DNA of 64,000 nucleotides, taken from the NCBI GenBank assembly GCA_933822405.4, contig CAKOGP040002091.1, positions 168,175-232,174 of the forward strand. Reading direction: 5' to 3'. Source of the DNA: Cylindrotheca closterium (taxonomy: Eukaryota > Bacillariophyta > Bacillariophyceae > Bacillariales > Bacillariaceae). The notes under the pieces were generated by a model. That model saw only the letters and a list, made by a program, of their open reading frames with translations, was not told where the DNA came from and did no database searches. Shown here piece after piece: positions 52,018 through 61,671 of this stretch. The position numbers and the translations under genes were made by a program. Within the stretch, counting starts at the first letter, position 1; the number at the start of each line of letters is the position of its first letter.

Positions 52018-53229
52018 ATGCCAACATCATCCATATCATCCTATTCATTGGGGCTCGTCTTTATTCTACTCGTCTCTCTGATATGGGCGGCTGCTTCCAT
52101 ATTAGTCCAATACTTATATGCTAATGAAGACTTTGACAGTCCATTTCTGCTGACCTACATTGGAGTCTCTTTGTTCACCTTGCTCTTGCCGCTGCAATGG
52201 ACGAAAGAACGATGCAGAGGGCCACAGCAACCATTGGAAGAATATCAGAGTGTTCCTTCCAATGACGACGACGGCGACGAGGAACACAATATGGACGAGG
52301 TAGACGACGACGAACATGACGACGAACATGACCTACCACCATCATCTCAAGGCAAAGTCTGGACGACGAGGGACCACATGGTGGCGGCTGCCAAGATTGC
52401 TCCGGTTTGGTTCATTTCCAACTATGCTTACAATTCCAGTCTCCGATATACATCCATTACATCATCCACGGTATTGGCCAGCACGGGCAGTCTCTTTACC
52501 TTTCTCTTTGCCCTGTTATTCAAAGATGAACACTTTAGTTGCTTCAAACTGATGGGTGTCGGTCTTGGGATGATGGGGTCCATTATGACTGGGCTCCATG
52601 ATATTCACAGCAATAATGGTGACGACGCCACTAATAGTCCAGACACTAACAGCGACGATCTAAAGCTCTTTGGGGACGGCTTGGGATTGCTCTCGGCAGT
52701 TGGGTATGGCGGGTACGCAGTCATGATCAGGATTCTCTGCCCCAAAGATGAATCATTAATGAGCATGGAACTCTTTTTGGGCTTTGTGGGACTCTTCAAT
52801 ATGGTGGTACTGAGTCCGATTGCCATTTGGCAATCTGCCACCACAGCAGTCATATCCGCGTTTGTGCTGGTATCACTCCTGTTGAAGGGTCTATTTGACA
52901 ATGTACTGAGCGACTATCTGTGGGCCAGAGCGGTGGTACTGACATCGGCAACCGTGGCCACAGTTGGATTAGGATTGACCATACCGCTTGCCTTTTTGAG
53001 TGACGTTGCCATGGGAAAGCCAAATGTATTGGACGTGAGCTCCATTTTCGGGGCCTTTGCCGTGCTTGCGGGATTCATCTTGGTCAACATTGGACAAAAG
53101 GAAGTGGACGGCGAGGACTCCACTGATGATCACCAACAAGATGATATTCATCAACCGCAATCTATGATGCAGATGAATATAGCGCTTTCAGAAGAAGAAG
53201 AAAGTCACGAAGGAGTTGAGATCAGATAG
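52018..53229 (+). CDS. SLC35F5-like drug/metabolite (EamA) transporter
   Basis: 403 aa from the ATG at 52018; the frame opens slightly earlier only from a TTG. About ten transmembrane helices. The N-terminal helix (LVFILLVSLIWAAASILVQY) and the segment WFISNYAYNSSLRYTSITSS, then TVLASTGSLFTFLFALLF, are the signature of the SLC35F5 / thiamine-repressible vacuolar transporter group. An acidic Asp/Glu/His loop lies after helix 2 (about residues 85-110), and a cytosolic acidic tail ends the protein. The substrate is unknown; related proteins sit in the endomembrane system or vacuole. The gene follows the cystinosin-like gene on the same strand. Confidence 0.85.
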   Translation: MPTSSISSYSLGLVFILLVSLIWAAASILVQYLYANEDFDSPFLLTYIGVSLFTLLLPLQWTKERCRGPQQPLEEYQSVPSNDDDGDEEHNMDEVDDDEHDDEHDLPPSSQGKVWTTRDHMVAAAKIAPVWFISNYAYNSSLRYTSITSSTVLASTGSLFTFLFALLFKDEHFSCFKLMGVGLGMMGSIMTGLHDIHSNNGDDATNSPDTNSDDLKLFGDGLGLLSAVGYGGYAVMIRILCPKDESLMSMELFLGFVGLFNMVVLSPIAIWQSATTAVISAFVLVSLLLKGLFDNVLSDYLWARAVVLTSATVATVGLGLTIPLAFLSDVAMGKPNVLDVSSIFGAFAVLAGFILVNIGQKEVDGEDSTDDHQQDDIHQPQSMMQMNIALSEEEESHEGVEIR

Positions 53230-53557
53230 CAGAAGCCATTTGCCTATGATGAAGTCAATCTTTCAAGAACAGAACTTGATGAAAGTACTTCAGGACCTTT
53301 CAATCATGTATTTTTAAACTTACTTGGTGAATTGTAAAATAGCTTTCTTTGCCATGACTTTGTTTTTTCAATCAATAATGAATCATTAATCATTGCTATC
53401 GTCATTGCAGAATATAATGTTCAGTCTTTCTTGGCATGTCTCGCTTCCGTCAGAGAGGAAGGAACAGCAGAAGCCTCACATGTGCAATAGCAACCAAAGT
53501 CTCTTTTTTCATGGCACCCTACAAGAATGTAATGGTCATCTCTAGTAGTAGTAATTA
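53230..53557. other. Convergent 3' spacer
   Basis: 328 bp between the 3' ends of the transporter and hydrolase genes. AT-rich, no ORF, no distinct terminator signal. Confidence 0.4.
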
Positions 53558-54481
53558 TTAGCATTTACTGATGATATCATTTATCGTTTCTTGGTACTTG
53601 AGGGCTTCTGTGGAATGAATGGAATGTCCAGCATTCGGGTATCGGTGAATCGTGAGCTGCTCGTCTCCAAGGATTTCGTTCATTTCTTGGATACTCTCTT
53701 CGATGCAAACGGTACCATCCTTTCCAGCCACTAGCACATGAATGGAAAAGTCGATTTTCTTTTCCTTGAATAGTGACGCCAGAGTTCGGCAATCGGCCTT
53801 GCCTTGGGAGGTACTGAGCACATGCTCGTAGCAGAGTTTCCGGAAATCGGGGCTAATGTGTGACCACCATGTAGATGACTGCGGAGCCTTTGCATTTGGT
53901 TCCAGTCTACCATTTCCTAACGCCCTTTCCACAAAACTATCTGGATATCCAACCTCCTTCAAGGCTTGAACCAGGGACTCTTTCGAATTCCGTTGACGAT
54001 CAAAGACTCCATCGTATGGTTTGAGTTGCACCAATCCATTACTTGTAGGAGATCGTTCCTCAATATCCATATCTTCAATGACCAAGGCTGCTATTTTGTC
54101 TGGATACGTCGCAGCATAACCAAGGACCACGCGCCCTCCCAATGAGTGGCCGATGAGTACCACTTTTTCATCATCGTTGGGGGCATTGGCAGTGATGACT
54201 TGATGAAGATCTTCCACAAGTACGCTCTGAGAAAAGTTATCTGGGTTTCCAAGGGGAGAATATCCACTACCCCGTTGATCCACAGCTACGGAAGGTCCAT
54301 CGAGATGAGGCATTGTCTTTTCCCATGTCTTGCTGGAGGAATCCAGACCATGCACAAGGATTGTAACAGGAGTCTTTTTTGACGAGCTCTCGCTCTTTCC
54401 CGTTCCCTTGATTGTATTCAGCGATATCATTGAAAGCGATGGTGTCACTAAACTAATAATGAAGAAAAGAAGCCTCAGCAT
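53558..54481 (-). CDS. Alpha/beta hydrolase with signal peptide, ABHD11-like
   Basis: 307 aa. The signal peptide is MLRLLFFIISLVTPSLSMIS. The fold is shown by VTILVHGLDSSSKTW (oxyanion strand HG), VAVDQRGSGYS, the nucleophile elbow IGHSLGGRVVLGYA and the catalytic His in PNAGHSIHSTEAL. The acid is probably the Asp in VLVAGKDGTV. The spacing and the DQRGSG/GHSLGG pairing resemble ABHD11/YbfF-type esterases. Substrate unknown; the presequence points to secretion or an organelle. Its start codon lies about 210 bp from the kelch-like gene transcribed the other way. Confidence 0.88.
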   Translation of the reverse strand: MLRLLFFIISLVTPSLSMISLNTIKGTGKSESSSKKTPVTILVHGLDSSSKTWEKTMPHLDGPSVAVDQRGSGYSPLGNPDNFSQSVLVEDLHQVITANAPNDDEKVVLIGHSLGGRVVLGYAATYPDKIAALVIEDMDIEERSPTSNGLVQLKPYDGVFDRQRNSKESLVQALKEVGYPDSFVERALGNGRLEPNAKAPQSSTWWSHISPDFRKLCYEHVLSTSQGKADCRTLASLFKEKKIDFSIHVLVAGKDGTVCIEESIQEMNEILGDEQLTIHRYPNAGHSIHSTEALKYQETINDIISKC

Positions 54482-54694
54482 TTTAATTTGTATCCCAACA
54501 AGGGAAGAAGCGTGCGTGAGTGATGCAAATGAAGCAGGTTTCGACCCATCCGATCAAACCGCCTGCATTGATATTCGATCTCTTCGACTACAAACATGGC
54601 GCACCTTTTGGCCAAAATTCGTGTTTGAAACTTTTGTCGTTTGTTCCATCTTGACAATGGTGGCAAAGATGTCACCATTAAACAGCTGATCACC

Positions 54695-56347
54695 ATGAAG
54701 ATCAACAGGACCTCGTTTCGTGAAAACAACAGAAGATGGACTAATTCGCAAGTCGCGGTGTGGACGCTCTTTCTCTTCATCATGCATATCGTATCCCAAC
54801 AAGAGGGTGTCTCATCAGCAGCACCACAGTATCTGGCAATAAGCTCACTGTACGAAGAACAATACCGTCGGCAGACTCAGAATTGCCCCCCTTCCGAACC
54901 TAGCTCAGACTCATCCTCTAGACACGAGATTGTGATTTCTTCTGAAAGAAACAAACGAACGGCATACAAGACATCGTCCTCCTTCAACAAAGCACCTTAC
55001 TATTTGACAGGGCGAACAGCTTGGAAGCCAAAACACAGTGAACAATTCAACAGCGACCAATACAACGAGGGCAAGGTATTTTACTCTATTGAAAAGTCTT
55101 CGATACAAGAGATACCGTCGAGTCAGAACTCGTGGATTCTTCCCAAGAAACTTTCCAAACCAACTCGGAATCACGACAATGTCATTTTTGATGTGGCTGG
55201 AGGAGGACCGTCAACATCAGGTCGTCAGATATTGCTCGCCATGCTGGGTCGCCATTCGGGAGTATTGCAATGGATTGATCTAATGACGGGAGAACAAAAT
55301 CGAACTACAGTTACAGGATTAGATCCTGCCGGAAATGGATTGGACAATCTCAATCACGTGTACAGTGTGGTAGTGGATTCTCTGTCCAATCCGTCATATA
55401 AAGAAGTTTGGCTCCCTTGCGGCTTTCATGGACATGAAGTAAATCAAGAAGAGAGCAGTGAATATGCTAGGATTGTCAATCTCAAGACCATGACGGTCGA
55501 AGTGGGACCCAAACTTCCTTTTGCAGGCGGAGCTTGTGTGGCGGCAGCCATTCATGTTCATGGCCCCAACGAACCACCTCATATTTGTGCCTTTGGTGGA
55601 ACCCATGGGGCACACGACGCGGGAAACTTTCTACCATATACGTCCTGCTATGATCGAGTGGCAGAAACATGGCATCATCCCTTTGGCCGTCTCCCGTTTG
55701 GCTTGGATCACGGTTCGCTGGTCCAAATCCCACCTTCCGTTTGCGATCCTTCCGACCCAGGACGCATCCTCATCTTCAACTTTCGGACACGATCCTACGG
55801 TACCCAAAGCCCAGAGATTCTAGCCTTTGATCTTCCAGCATCCGGTTGGTCCAAACAAGAAACTGCCAACATGGATCCCGATACACCAGGAGGGTGGTAT
55901 GTGTATGCCAATATTTCGTACTTCGGCACCCATGACGAAGTTAATGCGCCCCGAGACGCCAGTGGTGTAGCGATTGCCAATGATTGGAGGAACATCCTCA
56001 ACTTTGGTGGAATTCACTATCACAGGCACCGGAATGTTACCAAATGGAATGGAGATACAAAAGTGAAGCGATCGAGAAGAAGATTCTCGACCATTCGAAG
56101 CCTGGACGTTTGCGCCAAGACTTGGTCCAAAGTGGGAGACTTGGGCATGCGCACCTTTGCGTTGCAGACCACTGTGAGTGAAAAGCTGAATGTTGCTGTC
56201 ACCTGTGGTGGGCATACCTACAAGCGGCAAACAGAAAACAGTCCATGGTGCATTGTCAATCGAATCCCTGGAATGAAATTGCAGGCCAGTGGAGGAAGCA
56301 AAACCACCCAGAGCGAAGTTCCTGGTCTTGTGTTTGATGACAAATGA
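54695..56347 (+). CDS. Secreted or type II kelch-like beta-propeller protein
   Basis: 550 aa from the ATG at 54695; the frame is open a little upstream. A basic N-terminus precedes one hydrophobic segment (VAVWTLFLFIMHIVSQQ, about residues 18-36), a signal peptide or anchor. A Ser/Arg/Asn-rich linker follows to about 185. The rest contains blades with kelch-type GG pairs: FDVAGGGPSTSGRQILLAML, PFAGGACVAAA, ICAFGGTHGAHDAGNFLPYT, ILNFGGIHYH and VAVTCGGHTYKRQT, several followed by a Trp (AETWHHP, CAKTWSKV). No catalytic residues identified. It is probably an extracellular or wall-associated binding protein. Confidence 0.78.
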   Translation: MKINRTSFRENNRRWTNSQVAVWTLFLFIMHIVSQQEGVSSAAPQYLAISSLYEEQYRRQTQNCPPSEPSSDSSSRHEIVISSERNKRTAYKTSSSFNKAPYYLTGRTAWKPKHSEQFNSDQYNEGKVFYSIEKSSIQEIPSSQNSWILPKKLSKPTRNHDNVIFDVAGGGPSTSGRQILLAMLGRHSGVLQWIDLMTGEQNRTTVTGLDPAGNGLDNLNHVYSVVVDSLSNPSYKEVWLPCGFHGHEVNQEESSEYARIVNLKTMTVEVGPKLPFAGGACVAAAIHVHGPNEPPHICAFGGTHGAHDAGNFLPYTSCYDRVAETWHHPFGRLPFGLDHGSLVQIPPSVCDPSDPGRILIFNFRTRSYGTQSPEILAFDLPASGWSKQETANMDPDTPGGWYVYANISYFGTHDEVNAPRDASGVAIANDWRNILNFGGIHYHRHRNVTKWNGDTKVKRSRRRFSTIRSLDVCAKTWSKVGDLGMRTFALQTTVSEKLNVAVTCGGHTYKRQTENSPWCIVNRIPGMKLQASGGSKTTQSEVPGLVFDDK

Positions 56348-56554
56348 ATATGAATTCAAGACAGAAGCAAAGGAGTCTCGGGCATCCTACTCGACGTTTG
56401 TTTTGCGAGTGATGCCAGCCCCACAAGCAAACAAAATGTGTACAACAGAATACAACAGCATCAATATTACAGACTTATGCTATACATTCATTCAAGACAT
56501 TTTTGATGACTATACATGCATCTCCCCTTTTTGATGATCCCCAGACAAGCAATA

Positions 56555-57699
56555 CTAATATTGCCGACGAGCGTAGCTTTGATTTTGGAAAGCGCTCGAT
56601 GGCGACTGGGATCTACTGTAGGATCCAGGCGGTTTGGAAAGAAAGGCCTGGCTCGGAGAGGCTCCACCAGAAGACGAGGATCGCATTTTCGTTTGACCTC
56701 CGGAAAAGGAAAAGCTAGTGGCCGCGGTAATGTTCCGAATGCCACCCGGACTGATCGACGAATCTCCCGGAAAGCGCCCTTGCTGAGATTGATGGTGGTG
56801 CTGATTGTATCCACCAGATTGGCTACCCATGATGGGTCTGCGACGTTGCGGAGTTTCAAGTTTTTGTTGCTTGGCACGTTCTTGGGCCTCTCGTTGAATC
56901 ATAAAGCCTTGAATGGGAGGTTGAGGAGGACCGCGTGACGAGCTCTGAGGCAATCCAGCACCGCTGACGCGCCGAGGACCTTGTGGGGATTGGCTTCGCA
57001 TATTAGATTCATGATAGCTTCGAAATTGCATGACTTGCTCTTCTCGTTCGGCCAACTTCTTTTGTAGCGAATGTAGCTGTTGCCGTTGTTTCTCGATAGT
57101 CTGCTCATACATCATCTTTTGTGAATTTTGAGATTGCTTTAGTGCTAGATTCTCTTTCCGAAGTTTGTCAAGGAGTTTCATAGCTTGGCCTGATTTTGCG
57201 TTCTGCTTAGTAGATTCCATGAGAAATTGCTTCATGAGAAATTTCGTACTAGCTCGAAGATCATCGTTTCTTTTCATTAGATTTGCGCAGACATCTTGAA
57301 GCGCCAATGACTGGGACTTTGGATTTTGTTTCGTGAACATGCTTTGAAAGCAAGTAGTGGTTGACGAATCATTGGGCGTCGGGTCGGCAACGACAAGTTC
57401 TGTGAAATCGTTTTCGGATAGAACACGATTGCAACAAGGACAATTTGGACTGGTCTGAAAGTGACTGTACGTGCACTCTTTAAGGAAAGCAAGCTATGAG
57501 CAAGGAAAGATAACTAGAATTAAAAAAAAGGGGACACGATTCAATACTTGCCTTCGCAAAATACGCAATTGCAAGCCACAACAAAAAGAGTTGTAGAAAG
57601 AGGCTTCCGACATTTGTTGCATGTCATTGGGTGTCCTGTCGCTTGTCGTCGGCTGGATGAAACTGAACTACCAGTTCCATGCCGTGATAATCGACTCAT
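56555..57699 (-). CDS. RING-type E3 (SUMO/ubiquitin) ligase, HEI10/CCNB1IP1-like (two exons)
   Basis: Exon 1 is 57699-57552 and exon 2 is 57477-56555, giving 356 aa. The 74-bp intron has a GC donor (GAAG|GCAAGT) and acceptor CCTTAAAG. Only this junction restores the RING: CNKCRKPLSTTLFVVACNCV, then FCE-ECTYSHF and SPNCPCCNRVLSENDF. This RING of C-x2-C, C-x-C, C-x2-C and C-x2-C, followed by a coiled coil (about residues 125-200, QSQNSQKMMYEQTIEKQRQQ) and a Ser/Gln/Gly-rich tail, is the layout of HEI10/CCNB1IP1/Zip3. These condense at designated meiotic crossovers. Family assignment is by motif and architecture, and other RING-coiled-coil proteins remain possible. Confidence 0.78.
57478..57551 (-). 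other. GC-AG intron of the HEI10-like gene
   Basis: Donor GCAAGT and acceptor CTTAAAG, phase 1. The alternative GT a few bases on does not keep the RING cysteines in register. Confidence 0.7.
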
Positions 57700-58045
57700 G
57701 ATAAATGTTTACGATTTACTTTGCCTTTACCTTCCTTCTATGCTTTCTTGCCAATCGAAGCTGTTGGTCCGATGTGTATTGATGAGTGTGATATATGTGG
57801 CGGATCTCGTGCGCTTCCGCCTTATTTTTGATGTTGTTTTGAAAACTCGCCCGCGCGCGACGAGTCGAACGATTCATTCTCAATTCATGCGTTCAACGTA
57901 ACGCGAAACCAAACGATAGTATTATGTCGACTGAATAGGTTCCACACCAAAGCTAATATCACCTTTCACGTAAATAACATGTACTTTTAGTAAAATACAA
58001 TATATACTCTCTACTGGTTTCATTCAAAATTTTACAGGAACGTTC
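57700..58045. other. Intergenic: HEI10-like promoter and SIT 3' flank
   Basis: 346 bp including a GC-rich run (CGCCCGCGCGCGACG, near 57848-57862) upstream of the HEI10-like gene. No ORF. Confidence 0.45.
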
Positions 58046-59620
58046 TCAAACAGAGACGACCGAGAATTCGTCATCCTCGTCGGGGTCCTTCATTGTTGGT
58101 GTGTTGGTATTGGGAGTTCGTTCCGTGTCAGACGAGTCTTTGGAGGCGCCAGTTTCTTGGTGTTCCAAGTCTCGCGCAACCACTTCATCTCCAATGTATT
58201 CCTCATCGGATTTGAATCTACAAATTCCAGATTGAAGCCTTGACAGTAGTGCGGCTGCTGAGCAGAGACCAGACGCCTCAACAATGAGACACAATCGAAT
58301 AATGTAATAGATTGCTCGGCTGGAAAGAAAAGGAATCGGTGAAGAAGATGCAATGACACGCCAGACAAGGGATGCTGCAATGGTTGTCAAGATAGCCGCG
58401 AGAATGTTGGAATTGAAAATTGTCTCTTGGACTCCATCCGAAACGTCAAAAATGTTTTGGCCTTGTCCAATCACAACAGCCATTCCAGTGATTCTTGCGA
58501 CAACAAACATAGTAGCAGTCACGAGCATTTGCCGTCCAATGAAAAAGGCTTGCAGGTTTTCTCCGTGCAACACCATATCGCGATTCGTCTTGGCAACGAC
58601 ATGTTCCGAAAAGGCCTCGTCTGGTAGCTTGGACACTGCCAAAATGGCAATTTGCATTCCTTCGAGCATGCCGGCAAAAATCATCAGGAGGAAGAATAGA
58701 ATAACCGAAAGGTAGGGAGGAGTTCCCTTCCACATGGTAGTCTTGCCCTCGACTAGTGCCGTTAGGATGTAAGCAAACGCAAAGCCAAGAAGAGCACAGG
58801 AAAATGCAACACGCAACCAAAAGAAAACCCCTTGCATCAGCGTTCTCTTTTTTGGTTCTTCCGTTGGTGGCTTCTTGCCACTGAGCTTTCCAAATATGAT
58901 TTGCACCAAGTACGTTGCATGCAGTAGCCCGGATGCTTCGATGACCATGGAAGCATAGGTTACAAAGTATAGAGCAAAGAGATTGTTGATGGTATCCAGC
59001 ATGCTTTTCGAAGCATTCACTTGAGCCATAAGTTGGCCAAACATGACTGTAATGAGCATCACAGCGATTCCAGATTTCACAAAAATCGCATTCAGAAACT
59101 CTGGCATGTCCAGAACTTTTGCGCCAACGATAGATCCAGCCAACAAGTTGGTGACAAAGACTGCCAGAACCACAAGAAATTGTCTTCCAACAATAAATCG
59201 TTCCAAATTTCCATCCTTGTGAATGTAGTTCGTAGAAACGAACGCAAATGGATGGCTGTCTCCATATCTTGCCTTATCCACTGGAACAAGTCCAACTAAC
59301 GAGGTTTGGGATCCCTCCATGGCAGCCATCCAAATCAAGACTAACCAAAATAAAAAGATGGTAACACCGGGATGAAGAGACTGAGAAACTTGCGTTTGTC
59401 TCGTCCCCATCAAGGCCATGGCAATGACAACGGATGCAATTAATAACAGCATAGAAAAGGTGTCCTTGATGGAAGGAAGCATTTGAATTCTCGTGCTTTT
59501 CTTCTTGTTTTCTGTCACGACCTTCTCACAAGTTTCGTTCTCAGAGGAACCTTGTGGTTCCACTTGGACAGCAGCATCCGATTGCACTTCATCGGTATTG
59601 CTTTTGTTGAAGCAGCCCAT
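58046..59620 (-). CDS. SIT: Silicon (silicic acid) transporter
   Basis: 524 aa in one exon. It imports orthosilicic acid, coupled to sodium in marine diatoms, for frustule building. The two-fold repeat is plain: the first half has EGSQ (102-105) and GRQ (145-147), the second EGMQ (320-323) and GRQ (362-364). These EGxQ/GRQ pairs are the SIT signature, proposed to line the substrate path. About ten transmembrane helices follow the usual order. Other SIT-like stretches are SLVGLVPVDKARYGDSHPFA and EASGLLHATYLVQIIFGKLS. The cytosolic N-terminus is short (MGCFNKSN), with Gly2 and Cys3 suggesting acylation. The C-terminus is acidic and Ser/Thr-rich without an obvious long coiled coil, unlike several described SITs. 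It is head-to-head with the GT49-like gene. Confidence 0.95.
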   Translation of the reverse strand: MGCFNKSNTDEVQSDAAVQVEPQGSSENETCEKVVTENKKKSTRIQMLPSIKDTFSMLLLIASVVIAMALMGTRQTQVSQSLHPGVTIFLFWLVLIWMAAMEGSQTSLVGLVPVDKARYGDSHPFAFVSTNYIHKDGNLERFIVGRQFLVVLAVFVTNLLAGSIVGAKVLDMPEFLNAIFVKSGIAVMLITVMFGQLMAQVNASKSMLDTINNLFALYFVTYASMVIEASGLLHATYLVQIIFGKLSGKKPPTEEPKKRTLMQGVFFWLRVAFSCALLGFAFAYILTALVEGKTTMWKGTPPYLSVILFFLLMIFAGMLEGMQIAILAVSKLPDEAFSEHVVAKTNRDMVLHGENLQAFFIGRQMLVTATMFVVARITGMAVVIGQGQNIFDVSDGVQETIFNSNILAAILTTIAASLVWRVIASSSPIPFLSSRAIYYIIRLCLIVEASGLCSAAALLSRLQSGICRFKSDEEYIGDEVVARDLEHQETGASKDSSDTERTPNTNTPTMKDPDEDDEFSVVSV

Positions 59621-60040
59621 GATGATATTATGTTGTTGCAGAATGGCTGCTTTTCAATATTTTATAACGAAAGCAGCGTCCACTTCATATATTGTGAAAG
59701 GAGATTGACTCTGCGTACTGTGGTTTTCTTTTTGTATCCGATCGAAAATACCAGTACTCGTAGTGTGGAAAAACGCACGACTTGAAAAAACGTCGTTGGA
59801 AATGTGAAGCGGCTCGGGAACAAACGGTGGAATCAATCTCTGAGACACAGAAACAGTGACGCTGGGGTCCTTAAATAAAACATGGAGCACCCTTAAGTCG
59901 TACTTTTCAAAACGCCTTCGATCCGACTCTCACGATTTGGTTGGCCGTGAGAAACTTCGTAACGTGATACTCTTTGGCCGTAAAAGCAACGTGACGATTT
60001 CAGATTGGCCGTGAAAAATCAGAATATTCGACCGGTTCGA
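59621..60040. promoter_or_regulatory. Divergent promoter region between SIT and the GT49-like gene
   Basis: 420 bp between the two start codons (taking the upstream ATG at 60041). It contains three TTGGCCGT repeats at the GT49 side, described separately. No TATA element assigned. Confidence 0.55.
59941..60012. repeat. Three TTGGCCGT tandem repeats, 31-33 bp apart
   Basis: TTGGCCGT starts at 59941, 59974 and 60005, each followed by GA or AA. AACGTGA lies between repeats (near 59961 and 59989), and CACGATTT/GACGATTT occurs just before the first and third. The unit is an imperfect 31-33 bp tandem repeat, about three helical turns. Confidence 0.7.
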
Positions 60041-61671
60041 ATGCCATTACAGCTATGTCAGTTCCGCAACCAGAATCCTGAAACCAAAACCCGCAAACTG
60101 TCATCCATCCACATCACTGACAATGACCAACGCCAAGAGTACTACGATACACTGAATGGATCACTAAAAATTGACATGTCATCCCTTTTCAACAAGTGCA
60201 ATCATGTGTCAAGGGCTATTGCCTTGCTCGCTTGTTGTGTATTGTGGAGTATCTTCATCCACGGAGGCGTTGCCTTTCAGAGACCAAATCAAGAAGGTTC
60301 CACAGACCTTGAGCTACTGTACGAAAAGCTCCATGGCGCCAATCAAAGAATCAAGGAATTGGAAAGTGGCTTGATACATAATGGTAGTGCTCAACATTCA
60401 ATGCGGTTATCGTCGCTACCTGGAAATCTCACTCTGGGAGACAAGAATCTGTTGCCTCGATTTTCGGCGGCCAAGATATTGTTCGAGTCTTTGCCGTTTT
60501 CGGAAAGCACGTTTGCGAAACCATTGGTCCTACGAAATTTCATTCGGCGTGAGCAATTGTTGAACAAGACAACCATTGTGCTATCTACGCAGACATCCAC
60601 ACGCAAATTCGATAGTTTGTATCAGCAGTTATTCTATTGGAATGGTCCTTCCTCAATTGCAATCTACATCAAAAGCGAAAAAGATCTCTTGCAATTGGCA
60701 AACTTTACTTCGGAAAATACTGAGCTTTTGAAAGAAGCTAGTTTTCATCTAGTTATGGAAAAGACAAACTTGCCATATCCAGCGAACATACTTCGAAATG
60801 TTGCAATGGAAGGGATTGAAAGTTTCTACTTTGTGGCCATGGACGTGGATCTGATTCCGCTACCAAAGAATTGCCACAGCAAACTGAGCCTTACAATGTC
60901 GCGACTATCCATAGCTAACAGAACCAAAACGCTCTTTGTGCTGCCCGCTTTTTCACTTCTTCCAGAAAAGAAGGGAACATTTGCCAACGCAAGTGAAGTG
61001 CCCAAGACAAAACGAAAAGCAGTCGCCATGGCAAGGAGAGGCCGTATTGAACAATTCTGGAGACGAAAGTTTCCTCAAGGCCATGCTCCATCCAGATATC
61101 CAGCTTGGATGAAAGCAGGTGACGACTCGAAAGACTTTTATCGAGTCACTATGACCAAGACCCAGAGCAAGAGTTACGAGCCCTATGTCTTGGGCTTCAA
61201 GCCAGGCGTACCGAGATACTGGGAAGGTAAGCCATCAACACCGTATTACACCTCTCACGCTCCTTTTGTTCAACTCACCGGTTTTGACAATTTCTCCGAA
61301 ACATTTTGCAACGAAAATGTCCAGATTTCCGGTAAGCGATTAGGATCATCGTTCACGATCACCGAGATACACACCTATTGACTGACCAACCGTATCTTCT
61401 CCTCTCTTCTTACGATGTTTCAAATGGATTTTGTCTCTTGTCATCATGATGAACTAATAGCGGCTTTGGCAGGAACAAAATATCGTTCTTTACCGAATGC
61501 TATCGAGCTGGGTACACTTATGCTGTACTGACTCAGTTCTTTTGCATCCACTTGGATCATCCTGCTATCGAACCTACAGTAAAGAAGGAGCAGAATATGG
61601 CAAGCCTCAAGGTTTGGAAGAAGTTTCACAATGAGTATTTGAATCCAAAGTACGGCAAGCCAAAAGAGTAG
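60041..61671 (+). CDS. Type II GT49-like (LARGE/B4GAT1-type) glycosyltransferase, 3' exon junction unresolved
   Basis: Starts at the ATG at 60041, or at 60176, which leads directly into the signal anchor (AIALLACCVLWSIFIHGGVA). The luminal domain has ANILRNVAMEGIESFYFVAM, then DVDLIPLP (DxD), and YEPYVLGFKPGVPRYWE, as in GT49 enzymes that build beta-linked glucuronic-acid or xylose chains. The first exon reads to about 61331 (SETFCNENVQIS, then GGTAAGC). Downstream, 61457-61671 encodes FGRNKISFFTECYRAGYTYA, VLTQFFCIHLDHP and a stop at 61669, clearly the missing C-terminus: GFGRNK matches the GxGxNK motif. The obvious donor is phase 1, whereas AG acceptors at 61458 and 61472 need phase 2. The gene may be mis-assembled, use a rare acceptor, or be frameshifted. 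Confidence 0.72.
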
